Part shown: piece by piece, positions 26,695 to 35,507 of the stretch
How positions within the stretch are numbered: the first letter of the stretch is position 1
How the letters are laid out: each line of letters begins with the position of its first letter
Assembly (NCBI RefSeq): GCF_009857505.1
Contig: NZ_WWCP01000004.1
Coordinates: 124,001-188,000 of the forward strand
Length of the DNA stretch: 64,000 nt
Direction of reading: 5' to 3'
Origin: Duganella lactea
GTDB taxonomy: Bacteria; Pseudomonadota; Gammaproteobacteria; Burkholderiales; Burkholderiaceae_D
Position numbers and translations under genes: made by a program
The notes under the pieces: model-generated
What the model was told of the DNA's origin: nothing
The model's database searches: none
What the model saw: only the letters and a program-made list of their open reading frames with translations

Positions 26695-27990
26695 TTAGAT
26701 ATATGCGGGCACACAGCATTGCTTGTGCTCGATATGGTGTTCAAATTCTTCGCGGAATTGCTTGATGAACGCACGCATCGGCATAGCCGCCGCGTCGCCC
26801 AGCGCGCAAATCGTGCGGCCCTGGATGTTGTCGCAGATCGAGTTCAACACGTCCAGGTCCGACTTGCGGCCTTGACCGTTTTCGATACGGTGGATCATGC
26901 GGTACATCCAACCGGTGCCTTCGCGGCACGGGGTGCACTGGCCGCACGACTCTTCAAAGTAGAAGTACGCCAGGCGTTCCATGGCCTTGACCATGCAGCG
27001 GGTCTCGTCCATGACGATGACCGCGCCCGAACCCAGCATCGAACCGGCTTTGGCGATCGAATCGTAGTCGAGGTCGGTTTGCATCATGATCTCGCCGCGC
27101 ACCACCGGGGCGGACGAGCCGCCAGGGATGACCGCCTTGATTTTTTTACCGCCGCGCATGCCGCCCGCCAGTTCCAGCAGCTTGGCGAACGGGGTCCCCA
27201 GCGGCACCTCGTAGTTGCCCGGACGCTCGACGTCGCCCGAGATCGAGAAGATCTTCGAGCCGCCGTTGTTCGGGCGGCCAATCGCCAGGTACTTCTCCGG
27301 GCCCATGTTCAAGATGAACGGCACGGCGGCGAAGGTCTCGGTGTTGTTGATGGTGGTCGGCTTGCCGTACAGGCCGAACGACGCCGGGAATGGCGGCTTG
27401 AAGCGCGGCTGGCCCTTCTTGCCTTCCAGCGATTCCAGCAGCGCGGTTTCCTCGCCGCAGATGTAGGCGCCATAGCCGTGGTGCGCGTGCAGCTGGAAGC
27501 TGAACTCGCTGCCGAGAATCTTGTCGCCCAGGAAGCCGGCGGCGCGCGCCTCTTCCAGCGCTTCTTCAAAGCGGGTGTACACCTCGAAGATCTCGCCGTG
27601 GATGTAGTTGTAGCCGACGGTGATGCCCATCGCGTAGGCGCCGATGGCCATGCCTTCGATCAGCGCGTGCGGGTTGTAGCGCAGGATGTCGCGGTCCTTG
27701 AAAGTGCCCGGCTCACCCTCATCTGAATTGCAGACCAGGTACTTCTGGCCCGGGAACTGGCGCGGCATGAAGCTCCACTTCAGGCCGGTCGGGAAACCCG
27801 CACCACCGCGACCGCGCAGCGACGACGCTTTCAGGTCGGCGATGATCTGTTCCGGGGTGATCTTTTCTTCGATGATACGGCGCAGCGCGCTGTAACCACC
27901 GCGCTTGACGTAGTCTTCCAGGTGCCAGTTATCGCCATTCAGGCCGGCCAGGATGACTGGATCAATGTGTCGGTCGTGGAGTGACGTCAT
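26695..27990 (-). CDS. nuoF: NADH-quinone oxidoreductase subunit F
   Basis: 431 residues. Binds NADH and FMN and is where electrons enter complex I. Visible motifs: the Gly-rich nucleotide loop [13 protein letters not shown] (about 60-72), [15 protein letters not shown], and the N3 [4Fe-4S] ligands [10 protein letters not shown] with a later Cys in GRTICALGD. The ATG overlaps the nuoE stop by 4 bases. Confidence 0.98.
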   Translation of the reverse strand: MTSLHDRHIDPVILAGLNGDNWHLEDYVKRGGYSALRRIIEEKITPEQIIADLKASSLRGRGGAGFPTGLKWSFMPRQFPGQKYLVCNSDEGEPGTFKDRDILRYNPHALIEGMAIGAYAMGITVGYNYIHGEIFEVYTRFEEALEEARAAGFLGDKILGSEFSFQLHAHHGYGAYICGEETALLESLEGKKGQPRFKPPFPASFGLYGKPTTINNTETFAAVPFILNMGPEKYLAIGRPNNGGSKIFSISGDVERPGNYEVPLGTPFAKLLELAGGMRGGKKIKAVIPGGSSAPVVRGEIMMQTDLDYDSIAKAGSMLGSGAVIVMDETRCMVKAMERLAYFYFEESCGQCTPCREGTGWMYRMIHRIENGQGRKSDLDVLNSICDNIQGRTICALGDAAAMPMRAFIKQFREEFEHHIEHKQCCVPAYI

Positions 27991-28466
27991 TTCTTCAGTT
28001 CCTCCACGAGGGAGTCAATTTTGTCGTTGGACATAAAGCTGCACATGCGGTGATTGTTCACCAGCAGCACCGGTGCGTCGCCGCAGGCGCCCATGCACTC
28101 GCCTTCCATCAGCGTGAACTCGCCGTCCGCCGTGGTGTCACGGTAGTCGATGCCCAGCTTCTGTTTCAGGTGATGCGCCGCGCGCTCGCCGCCCGACAGG
28201 GCGCAAGGCAGGTTGGTGCACACGGTGATCTTGTGCTTGCCGACCGGCTTCAGGTTGTACATATTGTAGAACGTCGCGACTTCCTGCACGGCGATGGCCG
28301 GCATGCGGATGTAGTCGGCCAGTTCCTGCATGGTGTCCGGCGAGATCCAGCCCAGTTCGACCTGGGCGTGCGCCAGCGCGGCCATCACGGCCGATTGACG
28401 CTGATCGTCTGGGTACTTGGCCAGCTCGCGATCGATTTTTTTGTAGCACTGCTCAGATAACAACAT
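27987..28466 (-). CDS. nuoE: NADH-quinone oxidoreductase subunit E
   Basis: 159 residues, thioredoxin-like fold holding the [2Fe-2S] cluster N1a: ligands in VCTNLPCAL (two Cys, about residues 87-92) and [10 protein letters not shown] (two Cys). I use ATG 28466, preceded by GAGAGG; an alternative GTG at 28484 adds six residues and would abut the nuoD stop directly. Confidence 0.96.
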   Translation of the reverse strand: MLLSEQCYKKIDRELAKYPDDQRQSAVMAALAHAQVELGWISPDTMQELADYIRMPAIAVQEVATFYNMYNLKPVGKHKITVCTNLPCALSGGERAAHHLKQKLGIDYRDTTADGEFTLMEGECMGACGDAPVLLVNNHRMCSFMSNDKIDSLVEELKK

Positions 28467-28484
28467 ACTTTTTGCCTCTCGCAC

Positions 28485-29738
28485 TTAGCGGTCAATACTG
28501 CCGAACACGATGTCCTGCGTACCAATGATGGTGACGGCATCGGCAATCATGTGGCCACGCGCCATTTCATCCAGCGACTGCAAGTGTGCATAGTCTGGAG
28601 CGCGCAGTTTCACGCGGTATGGCTTGTTGGCGCCGTCCGACACCAGGTAGACGCCGAACTCGCCTTTCGGGTGTTCCACCGCGCAGTAGGCTTCGCCAGG
28701 CGGCACGTGGAAGCCCTCGGTGAACAGCTTGAAGTGGTGGATCAGCGATTCCATGTTGGTCTTCATGTCCACGCGGCCCGGTGGCGCCACCTTGCGGTTG
28801 CTGGTCATGACGGGACCCGGATTGTTGCGCAGCCATTCGACGCACTGCTTGATGATGCGGTTCGACTGGCGCAGCTCTTCCACGCGCACCAGGTAGCGGT
28901 CGTAGCAGTCGCCGTTGGTGCCGATTGGAATGTCGAAGTCCATCAGGTCGTACACTTCGTACGGCTGGTGCTTGCGCAGATCCCACTGCACGCCCGAGCC
29001 GCGCAGCATGGCGCCGGTGAAGCCCATGGCTTTCGCGTCTTCCGGCGAGACCACGCCGATGCCGACGGTACGCTGTTTCCAGATACGGTTGTCGGTCAGC
29101 AGCGTTTCATATTCGTCGACATAGGTCGGGAAGCGCGCGGTGAAGGCTTCGATGAAGTCCAGCATCGAGCCCTGACGATCCTTGTTCAGGTTGTCGATGG
29201 CCTTGGCCGAGCGGATGATCGATGGCTTGTGCTGTGGCATCGCGTCCGGCAGGTCGCGGTAGACGCCGCCCGGACGGTAGTAGGCCGCGTGCATGCGCGC
29301 GCCCGACACCGCCTCGTAGCAGTCGAACAAATCTTCGCGGTCGCGGAAGCAGTACAGGAACGGGCCCATGGCGCCGACGTCCAGCGCGTGCGCGCCCAGC
29401 CACATCAGGTGGTTCAGGATGCGGGTGATCTCGTCGAACATCACGCGGATGTACTGCGCACGCAGCGGCACTTCGATGCCCAGCATCTTTTCGATGGCCA
29501 TCACATAGGCGTGCTCGTTGCACATCATCGACACATAGTCCAGACGGTCCATATACGGCACCGACTGCAGGTAGGTCTTCTGTTCCGCCAGCTTCTCGGT
29601 GCCGCGGTGCAGCAGGCCGATGTGCGGGTCGGCGCGCTGGATCACTTCGCCGTCCAGCTCCAGCACCAGGCGCAGCACGCCGTGCGCGGCCGGGTGTTGC
29701 GGACCGAAGTTCAGGGTGTAGTTCTTAATTTCAGCCAT
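28485..29738 (-). CDS. nuoD: NADH-quinone oxidoreductase subunit D
   Basis: 417 residues, the 49-kDa quinone-site subunit related to NiFe hydrogenase large subunits. [14 protein letters not shown] at the start with [12 protein letters not shown], and [14 protein letters not shown], line the quinone pocket and carry the conserved His and Tyr. It is not fused to NuoC, unlike in E. coli. Three bases separate it from nuoC. Confidence 0.98.
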   Translation of the reverse strand: MAEIKNYTLNFGPQHPAAHGVLRLVLELDGEVIQRADPHIGLLHRGTEKLAEQKTYLQSVPYMDRLDYVSMMCNEHAYVMAIEKMLGIEVPLRAQYIRVMFDEITRILNHLMWLGAHALDVGAMGPFLYCFRDREDLFDCYEAVSGARMHAAYYRPGGVYRDLPDAMPQHKPSIIRSAKAIDNLNKDRQGSMLDFIEAFTARFPTYVDEYETLLTDNRIWKQRTVGIGVVSPEDAKAMGFTGAMLRGSGVQWDLRKHQPYEVYDLMDFDIPIGTNGDCYDRYLVRVEELRQSNRIIKQCVEWLRNNPGPVMTSNRKVAPPGRVDMKTNMESLIHHFKLFTEGFHVPPGEAYCAVEHPKGEFGVYLVSDGANKPYRVKLRAPDYAHLQSLDEMARGHMIADAVTIIGTQDIVFGSIDR

Positions 29739-29741
29739 GTT

Positions 29742-30332
29742 TTACTTCCCGTAATTTTCTTCGCGGATCACGCGCGGCACGTTTTCACGCGGCTCGATGG
29801 TGACCGGCTGGTAGACCACGCGCTTCTGCTCGGCGTCGTAGGTCATTTCCACGTAGCCCGAGACCGGGAAGTCCTTGCGGAACGGGTGGCCGATGAAGCC
29901 GTAGTCGGTCAGGATGCGGCGCAGGTCGTTGTGGTTCTCGAACAGGATGCCGAACATGTCGAACGCCTCGCGCTCGTACCAGTTCAGCGAACGCCACAGC
30001 GGGGTCAGCGACGGCAGCAGCGGCATCTCGTCGTCGGCGCAGAAGGCGCGTACACGGACGCGCCAGTTGTGCTGGACCGACAGCAGATGGGTCACGGCGG
30101 CGAAGCGCAGACCATCCCAGGCGCCGTCGCCGTAGTTCAGATAGTCGACGCCGCACAGGTCGATGGCGGTGTCGAAGCCCAGCGTGGGATCGTCGCGCAG
30201 CGTCTGCATGACGGCGTAGTAATCGGCGGCCTTGACGGTCAGCGTGATCTCGCCCAATGCCACGACCGTAGAAACGCGGTCGCCCAGGGCGGAGCCGAGG
30301 GCGGTTTGGAGTTGTTCCAGATGTGTAGTCAT
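29742..30332 (-). CDS. nuoC: NADH-quinone oxidoreductase subunit C
   Basis: 196 residues, the 30-kDa subunit. The signature [17 protein letters not shown] and [21 protein letters not shown] are complete. ATG 30332 has a G-rich ribosome site; the frame is open upstream to 30602 only as a shadow of nuoB. Stand-alone NuoC is normal for betaproteobacteria. Confidence 0.97.
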   Translation of the reverse strand: MTTHLEQLQTALGSALGDRVSTVVALGEITLTVKAADYYAVMQTLRDDPTLGFDTAIDLCGVDYLNYGDGAWDGLRFAAVTHLLSVQHNWRVRVRAFCADDEMPLLPSLTPLWRSLNWYEREAFDMFGILFENHNDLRRILTDYGFIGHPFRKDFPVSGYVEMTYDAEQKRVVYQPVTIEPRENVPRVIREENYGK

Positions 30333-30349
30333 AGTGTGTTGCGCCCCCG

Positions 30350-30826
30350 TTAGCGTGCGATCGTGTTGGTGCGCTTGATCTTGTTCTGTAACTGCATGAT
30401 GCCGTACAGCAGGGCCTCGGCGGTGGGCGGGCAGCCCGGCACGTACACATCGACCGGCACGATGCGGTCGCAGCCGCGCACCACCGAGTAGGAATAGTGG
30501 TAGTAGCCGCCGCCATTGGCGCAGGAACCCATCGAGATGACCCAGCGCGGCTCCGGCATCTGGTCGTAGACCTTGCGCAGTGCCGGGGCCATCTTGTTGC
30601 ACAGCGTGCCGGCCACGATCATCACGTCGGACTGACGTGGCGATGGACGGAACACCACGCCGAAGCGGTCCATGTCGTAACGGGCCGCGCCCACGTGCAT
30701 CATTTCGACCGCGCAGCAGGCCAGACCGAACGTCATCGGGAACATCGAACCCGTGCGCGCCCAGTTGATCAGCTTGTCGGCCGAGGTGGTGATGAAACCT
30801 TCGTTTAATACGCCTTCAATAGCCAT
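30350..30826 (-). CDS. nuoB: NADH-quinone oxidoreductase subunit B
   Basis: 158 residues. Holds the terminal [4Fe-4S] cluster N2: ligands in [11 protein letters not shown] (tandem Cys about residues 36-37), [13 protein letters not shown] and [13 protein letters not shown]. Conserved along its entire length. Three bases after nuoA. Confidence 0.98.
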   Translation of the reverse strand: MAIEGVLNEGFITTSADKLINWARTGSMFPMTFGLACCAVEMMHVGAARYDMDRFGVVFRPSPRQSDVMIVAGTLCNKMAPALRKVYDQMPEPRWVISMGSCANGGGYYHYSYSVVRGCDRIVPVDVYVPGCPPTAEALLYGIMQLQNKIKRTNTIAR

Positions 30827-30829
30827 GGC

Positions 30830-31189
30830 TTATTCCCAATCAAGGGCACCTTTCTTCCAGATATACCAAAAACCGACCACGAATTCGGCGATGAACACCA
30901 TCATCGTCACGAAACCTTGCCAGCCCAGTTCGCGCATCGAGACGCCCCACGGGAAGAAGAATGCCGTTTCCAGATCGAACAAAATAAAGAGAATTGCGAC
31001 GAGGTAGTAACGCACGTCGAACTTCATGCGCGCGTCTTCGAACGCTTCGAAGCCGCATTCATACGGGGACAGCTTGGCCGCGTCGGGCTTTTTCGGGCCC
31101 AGCAGATGGCCCAGCACTTGGGGAGCGATACCTACGCCGAGACCGACGAGGATGAACAACAGGACGGGGAGATAATTTTCGAGGTTCAC
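30830..31189 (-). CDS. nuoA: NADH-quinone oxidoreductase subunit A
   Basis: 119 residues, three membrane helices, with the conserved cytoplasmic loop [20 protein letters not shown] and its Cys that changes exposure between active and resting complex. The start is a GTG at 31189 (MNLENYLP) with only a weak ribosome site. First gene of the nuo operon. A terminator for the preceding tRNA ends at 31310, so the nuo promoter should lie in 31190-31309, but I cannot pick out convincing boxes. Confidence 0.97.
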   Translation of the reverse strand: MNLENYLPVLLFILVGLGVGIAPQVLGHLLGPKKPDAAKLSPYECGFEAFEDARMKFDVRYYLVAILFILFDLETAFFFPWGVSMRELGWQGFVTMMVFIAEFVVGFWYIWKKGALDWE

Positions 31190-31309
31190 GATTGAAGAGC
31201 TTATGTTGAACGATCAGTTTAAAGGACACATCGCGGTGCTCTGCGGTGCGCTTAACGTTCGCCCCAATCGTAAAAATGCTCTGACCAGGATCGAACGACA
31301 CATCCTCGT

Positions 31310-31340
31310 AAAAAAGCCAGCTTGGTACACCCTTGCTGGC
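31310..31340 (-). terminator. Rho-independent terminator after tRNA-Leu
   Basis: A 6-bp stem GCCAGC/GCTGGC (31316-31321 with 31335-31340), followed in the minus direction by six T (31310-31315). It starts 8 bases past the tRNA CCA end. It should separate the tpiA-secG-tRNA transcript from nuo. Confidence 0.75.
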
Positions 31341-31348
31341 CTATATTC

Positions 31349-31433
31349 TGGTGCCGACGACGAGACTCGAACTCGTACAGCTTGCGCCACTACCCCCTCA
31401 AGATAGCGTGTCTACCAATTTCACCACGTCGGC
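31349..31433 (-). tRNA. tRNA-Leu (anticodon GAG)
   Basis: 85 bases including an encoded CCA. Acceptor stem GCCGACG/CGTCGGC (7 bp, 31427-31433 with 31353-31359), discriminator A, D-loop with GTGAAATTGGTAGAC, anticodon stem CTATC/GGTAG enclosing TTGAGGG (anticodon GAG), a long class II variable arm and a T-loop TTCGAGT. It reads CUC and CUU codons. It sits between secG and nuoA, a common place in betaproteobacteria. Confidence 0.97.
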
Positions 31434-31607
31434 ATAAGGCCGTTATTTTACTTTGTTTTCACGCGCTTGTTAATGCCGTATTGCGTCAAAACAAGGAAAA
31501 ATCAAATAAATCCTTAAGTATTTTCTCTGCCCACAAAGATACTGCCAAAACTATGAGCAAACAACTTAAAAAAATACCAACAGCACCAAATTACTACAGC
31601 GATTATA

Positions 31608-31988
31608 TTACTTCGGGATCGAGTTCGCAGGGGCCGGGGCGGCCGGCGCCGAAGCGGCCGGTGCCGCTGGCGTGGCGCCCGGTGCGGCGGCAGGCGCCGC
31701 CGGCGTGGTGGTTTGCACGCGATCCATGACGCCGCCGCTGACATTGTTGGCCTGGTGGGTCGTGATGTACGACAGGCTCAGCGTGGCGATAAAGAAGATC
31801 GCGGCGGCGACGCCGGTCGACTTCGACATGAAGTTGGAGGAGCCGGTGGCGCCGAACAGGCTGCCGGACGCGCCGGAGCCGAAGGCCGCGCCCATGTCGG
31901 CGCCCTTACCGTGCTGCAACAGCACCAGACCGATAATGGCGATGGCCGAAACCACCTGCACGACGACAACCAGATTAAAGAAGTTCAT
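31608..31988 (-). CDS. secG: Preprotein translocase subunit SecG
   Basis: 126 residues. Two membrane helices (about 3-22 and 55-73) joined by the conserved cytoplasmic loop LLQHGKGADMGAAFGSGASG. The C-terminal ~40 residues are a low-complexity Ala/Pro tail not needed for the fold and common in this group. It assists SecYE in protein export. ATG 31988 has GGAACGG upstream; a TTG five codons earlier is open but would overlap that site. It is 48 bases after tpiA. Confidence 0.95.
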   Translation of the reverse strand: MNFFNLVVVVQVVSAIAIIGLVLLQHGKGADMGAAFGSGASGSLFGATGSSNFMSKSTGVAAAIFFIATLSLSYITTHQANNVSGGVMDRVQTTTPAAPAAAPGATPAAPAASAPAAPAPANSIPK

Positions 31989-32036
31989 GTTATTCCGTTC
32001 CAAATTAAAAGTTTTGTATCGTTTTGTTTCTACTGC

Positions 32037-32783
32037 TTAAACGGCCTGAATAATCCCGAGAAAATCACTCGACTTTAATGCGGCGCCGCCAATCAGGCCG
32101 CCGTCAATATCCGGCTGCGCCATCAATTCTTTTGCATTCTCCGGCTTCATACTGCCGCCGTAGAGTATTTTCACCGCCACCGCCGCGCCGGCGTGCTTGT
32201 TCGCCAGGCACGCGCGCAGCGAGCGGTGCGCCTGCTGCGCCATCTGCGGCGTGGCCGTCTTGCCGGTGCCAATGGCCCATACCGGCTCGTAGGCCAGAAC
32301 GACATTCGCCACCGCTTCCGGCGCGATCGCGTCCAGCACCGCCTGCAACTGAGCGCAGATCACCTCGTCGGTCCGCCCCGCCTCGCGCTCGGCCAGCGAT
32401 TCGCCAACGCACACCACCGGGGCCAGGCCCGCCGCCAGCGCCACGACCGCCTTTTGCGCCACCAGCGCGTTGCTCTCGTGGTGATAGGCACGACGCTCGG
32501 AGTGACCGCACAGCACGTAAGTGGCGCCAAAATCCTGCAGCATGGCCGCCGACACTTCGCCAGTATACGCTCCGCCGGCGTGGATGGACACATCTTGTGC
32601 GCCCCATGCCACCGGCGTACCGGCCAATTCCGCCTGGCACTGCGCCAGGTAAGGCGCCGGCACACAGACCGCGCAATCGGCGCCAAAGTCATTCAGACCG
32701 GCGACTATTCCCGACAACAGAGCCGTGTTGGCGGCGCGATTGCCGTTCATCTTCCAGTTGCCGATAACGAGTTTGTGACGCAT
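32037..32783 (-). CDS. tpiA: Triosephosphate isomerase
   Basis: 248 residues, TIM barrel. Interconverts dihydroxyacetone phosphate and glyceraldehyde-3-phosphate. Visible: N-terminal GNWKMNG with the catalytic Lys, the electrophile His in LCGHSERR, the catalytic Glu and lid loop in [14 protein letters not shown], and the phosphate-binding YGGSMKPEN and GGLIGGAAL. Started at ATG 32783; a TTG four codons upstream is less likely. First gene after the promoter at 32814-32843. Confidence 0.98.
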   Translation of the reverse strand: MRHKLVIGNWKMNGNRAANTALLSGIVAGLNDFGADCAVCVPAPYLAQCQAELAGTPVAWGAQDVSIHAGGAYTGEVSAAMLQDFGATYVLCGHSERRAYHHESNALVAQKAVVALAAGLAPVVCVGESLAEREAGRTDEVICAQLQAVLDAIAPEAVANVVLAYEPVWAIGTGKTATPQMAQQAHRSLRACLANKHAGAAVAVKILYGGSMKPENAKELMAQPDIDGGLIGGAALKSSDFLGIIQAV

Positions 32784-32813
32784 AAGCTTGCCCAAGGGTT
32801 TAATTAACCCGGC

Positions 32814-32843
32814 ATTCTACCGCGCTCAAAAACGCATGGTCAA
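32814..32843 (-). promoter_or_regulatory. Sigma-70 promoter for tpiA-secG
   Basis: On the minus strand TTGACC (32843-32838) and TAGAAT (32819-32814) are separated by 18 bases, close to the -35/-10 consensus, about 31 bases before the tpiA start. It probably drives tpiA, secG and the tRNA-Leu. Confidence 0.65.
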
Positions 32844-32911
32844 ACAGGCAAAGCCCGTCCCCGGCCAAGCAAAGCCGTAAATTTACTACGCATTTTACAT
32901 CGAAACGCCCT

Positions 32912-33892
32912 TCAAATCACCTGCAACATGATTTTTCCGACATGGCTGCTACTCTCCATCAGCGCATGCGCCGCGGCGGCCTGCTCCAGCGGGAAGACGG
33001 TGTGGATGACCGGCTTGAGCTTGCGCTCGGCCATCATCGGCCAGACTTTTTCCTTTAGTTTTTTGGCGATGGCGCCCTTGAATTCCGCCGAACGCGGGCG
33101 CAGCGTGGAGCCGGTGACGGTCAGCCGGCGACGCAGCACCTGCCCCATGTCCAGCGTGCCCTTGGCGCCGCCCAGCGTGGCGATGATCGCGATGCGGCCG
33201 TCGTCAGCCAGGCAGGAAACCTCGCGTGGCAGGTAGTCGCCGGCCACCATGTCGAGAATCACGTCAACGCCACGGTCGTTGGTCAGCGACTTGACGACGG
33301 CGGCGAAGTCCTCGGTTTTGTAGTTGATGCCGCGCTCGGCGCCGAGGACGACGCAGGCCGCCACCTTGTCGTCCGCGCCGGCGGTGGCGAACACCCGGTG
33401 CCCTATCGCCGAGGCCAGCTGGATGGCGGTGACGCCGATGCCGGAGCTGCCGCCCTGGACCAGCAAAGTCTCGCCGGCGCTCAGCTGGGCGCGGTCAAAA
33501 ACGTTGCTCCAGACTGTGAAGTAATTTTCCGGAATTGTCGCCGCCTCAAGCATCGACCAGCCTTTCGGGACCGGTAAAACCTGCTGTATCGGAGCAACAA
33601 CGTACTCGGCATAGCCGCCGCCCTGCACCAGCGCGCAGACGTGGTCGCCGACATCGAGGGTGGTGTAGTCGAGATCGCCGTCGACGATTTCGCCGGCCAC
33701 TTCCAGGCCGGGAATGTCGGACGCGCCCGGTGGCGGCGCATAGTTGCCGGTGCGCTGGAACACGTCCGGACGGTTGACGCCGGCCGCGTGCACCTTGATC
33801 AGCACCTCGCCGGCCTTCACCACCGGCATCGGGCGTTCACACAGTTTCAGGACATCGGCCGGGCCGGGATGGGTGATTTCAATTGCGCGCAT
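32912..33892 (-). CDS. NAD(P)H:quinone oxidoreductase, zinc-free MDR family (QOR/PIG3-like)
   Basis: 326 residues. A medium-chain dehydrogenase/reductase with an N-terminal GroES-like domain and a Rossmann domain with VQGGSSGIGVTAIQLA (about 145-160). Zinc ligands of the alcohol dehydrogenases are missing, which places it with quinone oxidoreductases. The start PGPADVLKL and the segment GVNRPDVFQRTGNY are close to the PIG3/TP53I3-type group. It reduces quinones or related alkenals with NAD(P)H. It lies upstream of tpiA on the same strand but with a 116-base gap that contains the tpiA promoter. Confidence 0.88.
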   Translation of the reverse strand: MRAIEITHPGPADVLKLCERPMPVVKAGEVLIKVHAAGVNRPDVFQRTGNYAPPPGASDIPGLEVAGEIVDGDLDYTTLDVGDHVCALVQGGGYAEYVVAPIQQVLPVPKGWSMLEAATIPENYFTVWSNVFDRAQLSAGETLLVQGGSSGIGVTAIQLASAIGHRVFATAGADDKVAACVVLGAERGINYKTEDFAAVVKSLTNDRGVDVILDMVAGDYLPREVSCLADDGRIAIIATLGGAKGTLDMGQVLRRRLTVTGSTLRPRSAEFKGAIAKKLKEKVWPMMAERKLKPVIHTVFPLEQAAAAHALMESSSHVGKIMLQVI

Positions 33893-33927
33893 GGGGTGCC
33901 TTTCACAGAAAGTGCGATTTTACCCCT

Positions 33928-33957
33928 GTCGTCGCTGCCGCGCAGGCACGCAACGAC
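33928..33957 (-). terminator. Stem-loop after the Sel1-repeat gene, possible terminator
   Basis: An 8-bp stem (33928-33935 with 33950-33957, one G-U), one bulged base, then a 4-bp TGCC/GGCA stem with a 5-base loop. It begins 8 bases past the Sel1 gene stop in the direction of transcription. No T-run follows, so termination would be weak or Rho-assisted. Confidence 0.4.
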
Positions 33958-33964
33958 GATGGCC

Positions 33965-34576
33965 TCAGCCGCCACCGCCGGTACGCGACTTTTGCGGCAG
34001 CGGCGTGTTCGGACGCCAGGCCGCCGACAGCGCCTGCCCTTCCTCGATCTGCTCCAGCGTCATGTGCTTGAGTACCTGGGTGCGCTGCTCGACCGCGTTC
34101 GCCGAGCCGTTGGCCGCCGCCAGATTCCAGAGCATGTAAGCGATCACATTATCCTGCGGCACGCCGCCCATGTGATAGCGGTACATCAGCCCCAGCACTT
34201 GCTGCGCCTGCGTGTGGCCCTGCTCGGCGGCCTTGCGGAACCACGCCACCGCCTCCTTGTGATCCTGAATCACCGCGTTACCGGTGTAGTACATCGCGCC
34301 CACCACGTATTGCGCGTCGGCCTTGCCCTTGAGCGCGGCTTTGCGGTGCCACTCCAGCGCGATCTTGTAGTCCTGCGGCACGCCGCGGCCCATGTAGTAC
34401 ATCAGGCCCAGCAGATGCTGCGCGTCCGGATTGCCGGCCTGCGCCAGCGGGCGTATCTCTTTTAATGCCACCGCATAGTTTTTATTGTTGTACGCGGTCG
34501 CCCCTTCGGCGAATCCCGCCATCGCGGCCGGCTGCCAGCCGAGGGCGAGGACGATCGCTAGTATGAATTTGCTCAT
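33965..34576 (-). CDS. Exported Sel1-like repeat (TPR-type) protein
   Basis: 203 residues with a Sec signal peptide (about 1-20, ending AMA). At least three Sel1-like repeats are visible: AQHLLGLMYYMGRGVPQD with ALEWHRKAALKG, AQYVVGAMYYTG with AVAWFRKAAEQG, and AQQVLGLMYRYHMGG with AYMLWNLAAANG. Such alpha-solenoids mediate protein-protein contacts, often in the periplasm. The C-terminus is a Pro/Gly tail. No partner can be inferred; the neighbours are unrelated. Confidence 0.85.
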   Translation of the reverse strand: MSKFILAIVLALGWQPAAMAGFAEGATAYNNKNYAVALKEIRPLAQAGNPDAQHLLGLMYYMGRGVPQDYKIALEWHRKAALKGKADAQYVVGAMYYTGNAVIQDHKEAVAWFRKAAEQGHTQAQQVLGLMYRYHMGGVPQDNVIAYMLWNLAAANGSANAVEQRTQVLKHMTLEQIEEGQALSAAWRPNTPLPQKSRTGGGG

Positions 34577-34599
34577 ATCGCGTTATATATTAGGTATGT

Positions 34600-35367
34600 T
34601 TATTTCCAGCTGACCTTGCCCAGACCGTCGACCGACACATTACGGTTCAACGGCTTGCCATACACAGTGACCGATCCGAGGCCACTGAGGTTCAGCGTCG
34701 CGTTGGTTTTGGCGGTGACGGTGGCGTTGCCCAGGCCGCTCAGGTCGACATTGACCGACTCCGCCTGGAACTGCTGCGCGTTCAGGCCGCCGACGCCGCC
34801 CAGACTGGCCTTGAGCAGCTTGCTGCGTCCGCCCAGCGTGATGTAGCCGGCGCCGCGCAGGTCAAGGTCGGCCTCGTCGTTCTCGCTCAGCCACAGATTC
34901 ATGCTGCCGACGCCGCCCAGGTTGGCGCGCAGCATCTTGTAGTCGCACACCACCTTCATGCTGCCGGCGCCGTCCATGGTCAGCTCCAGCAGGTCGCCGC
35001 TAAAGCCGTTGATTTCGGTCTGACCGACGCCTTCGGACACCACTTCCCGCAGGTTCGGCAAGATCAGCTCGGCGCGGGTGGTGTTGCGGCCGATTTTGAT
35101 GCCGCGTGCCTCGCTTTCCAGATGCAAGGTGTCGCCAGATTGCGACGCGGTCAACTTGTCCAGGTAGCGCTTTTCGCCGATGATGCGCAGCGTCGGCGTG
35201 TCACCCTGGCGCAGCTTGAGGTCGACGACGCCGTCGATCTTGACCCGCACCACGCGGGCGTCGATCGGAATCATGCGCGTTTCGGTGACGTCCTCGGCGG
35301 CGCCGGCGCGGCCGAACAAGGCGCAGAACGCGGCGAACAGCAAGCCGAACTGGAAAAGCTTCTTCAT
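34600..35367 (-). CDS. DUF2807 (head GIN) exported beta-solenoid protein
   Basis: 255 residues with a Sec signal peptide (about 1-23). The mature protein is a succession of short beta repeats with G-x-G turns (VGQTEINGFSGD, LDLRGAGYITLGG, NVDLSGLGNATVTAK, NLSGLGSVTVYGKP), the pattern of DUF2807, a right-handed beta-helix found in putative adhesins and envelope proteins. The true start is ATG 35367 with AGAGGA upstream; the longer frame to 35799 runs over the GH20 gene and is spurious. Confidence 0.85.
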   Translation of the reverse strand: MKKLFQFGLLFAAFCALFGRAGAAEDVTETRMIPIDARVVRVKIDGVVDLKLRQGDTPTLRIIGEKRYLDKLTASQSGDTLHLESEARGIKIGRNTTRAELILPNLREVVSEGVGQTEINGFSGDLLELTMDGAGSMKVVCDYKMLRANLGGVGSMNLWLSENDEADLDLRGAGYITLGGRSKLLKASLGGVGGLNAQQFQAESVNVDLSGLGNATVTAKTNATLNLSGLGSVTVYGKPLNRNVSVDGLGKVSWK

Positions 35368-35473
35368 ATCGAATCCTCTGATGTTGACGCAATCATCATA
35401 GCCCGCGCGCGCGGGCCGGCCACCGGGGATTGCGACGAACTGCATAAAACGGTGGCTGGATGGCAAAAAAGTC

Positions 35474-35498
35474 GTCCTTCCCGCGCAGGCGGAATGAC
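35474..35498. repeat. REP-like palindrome
   Basis: An imperfect inverted repeat of the familiar type GTC-N-TTCCCGC ... GCGG-AATGAC in the gap between the GH20 and DUF2807 genes. Only this copy is seen in the window. Confidence 0.45.
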
Positions 35499-35507
35499 GC
35501 GGCATGG

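Noticed and set aside
31190..31309. A nuo operon promoter
   Set aside because: A promoter must exist after the tRNA terminator, but no -35/-10 pair with acceptable spacing stood out, so I list none.
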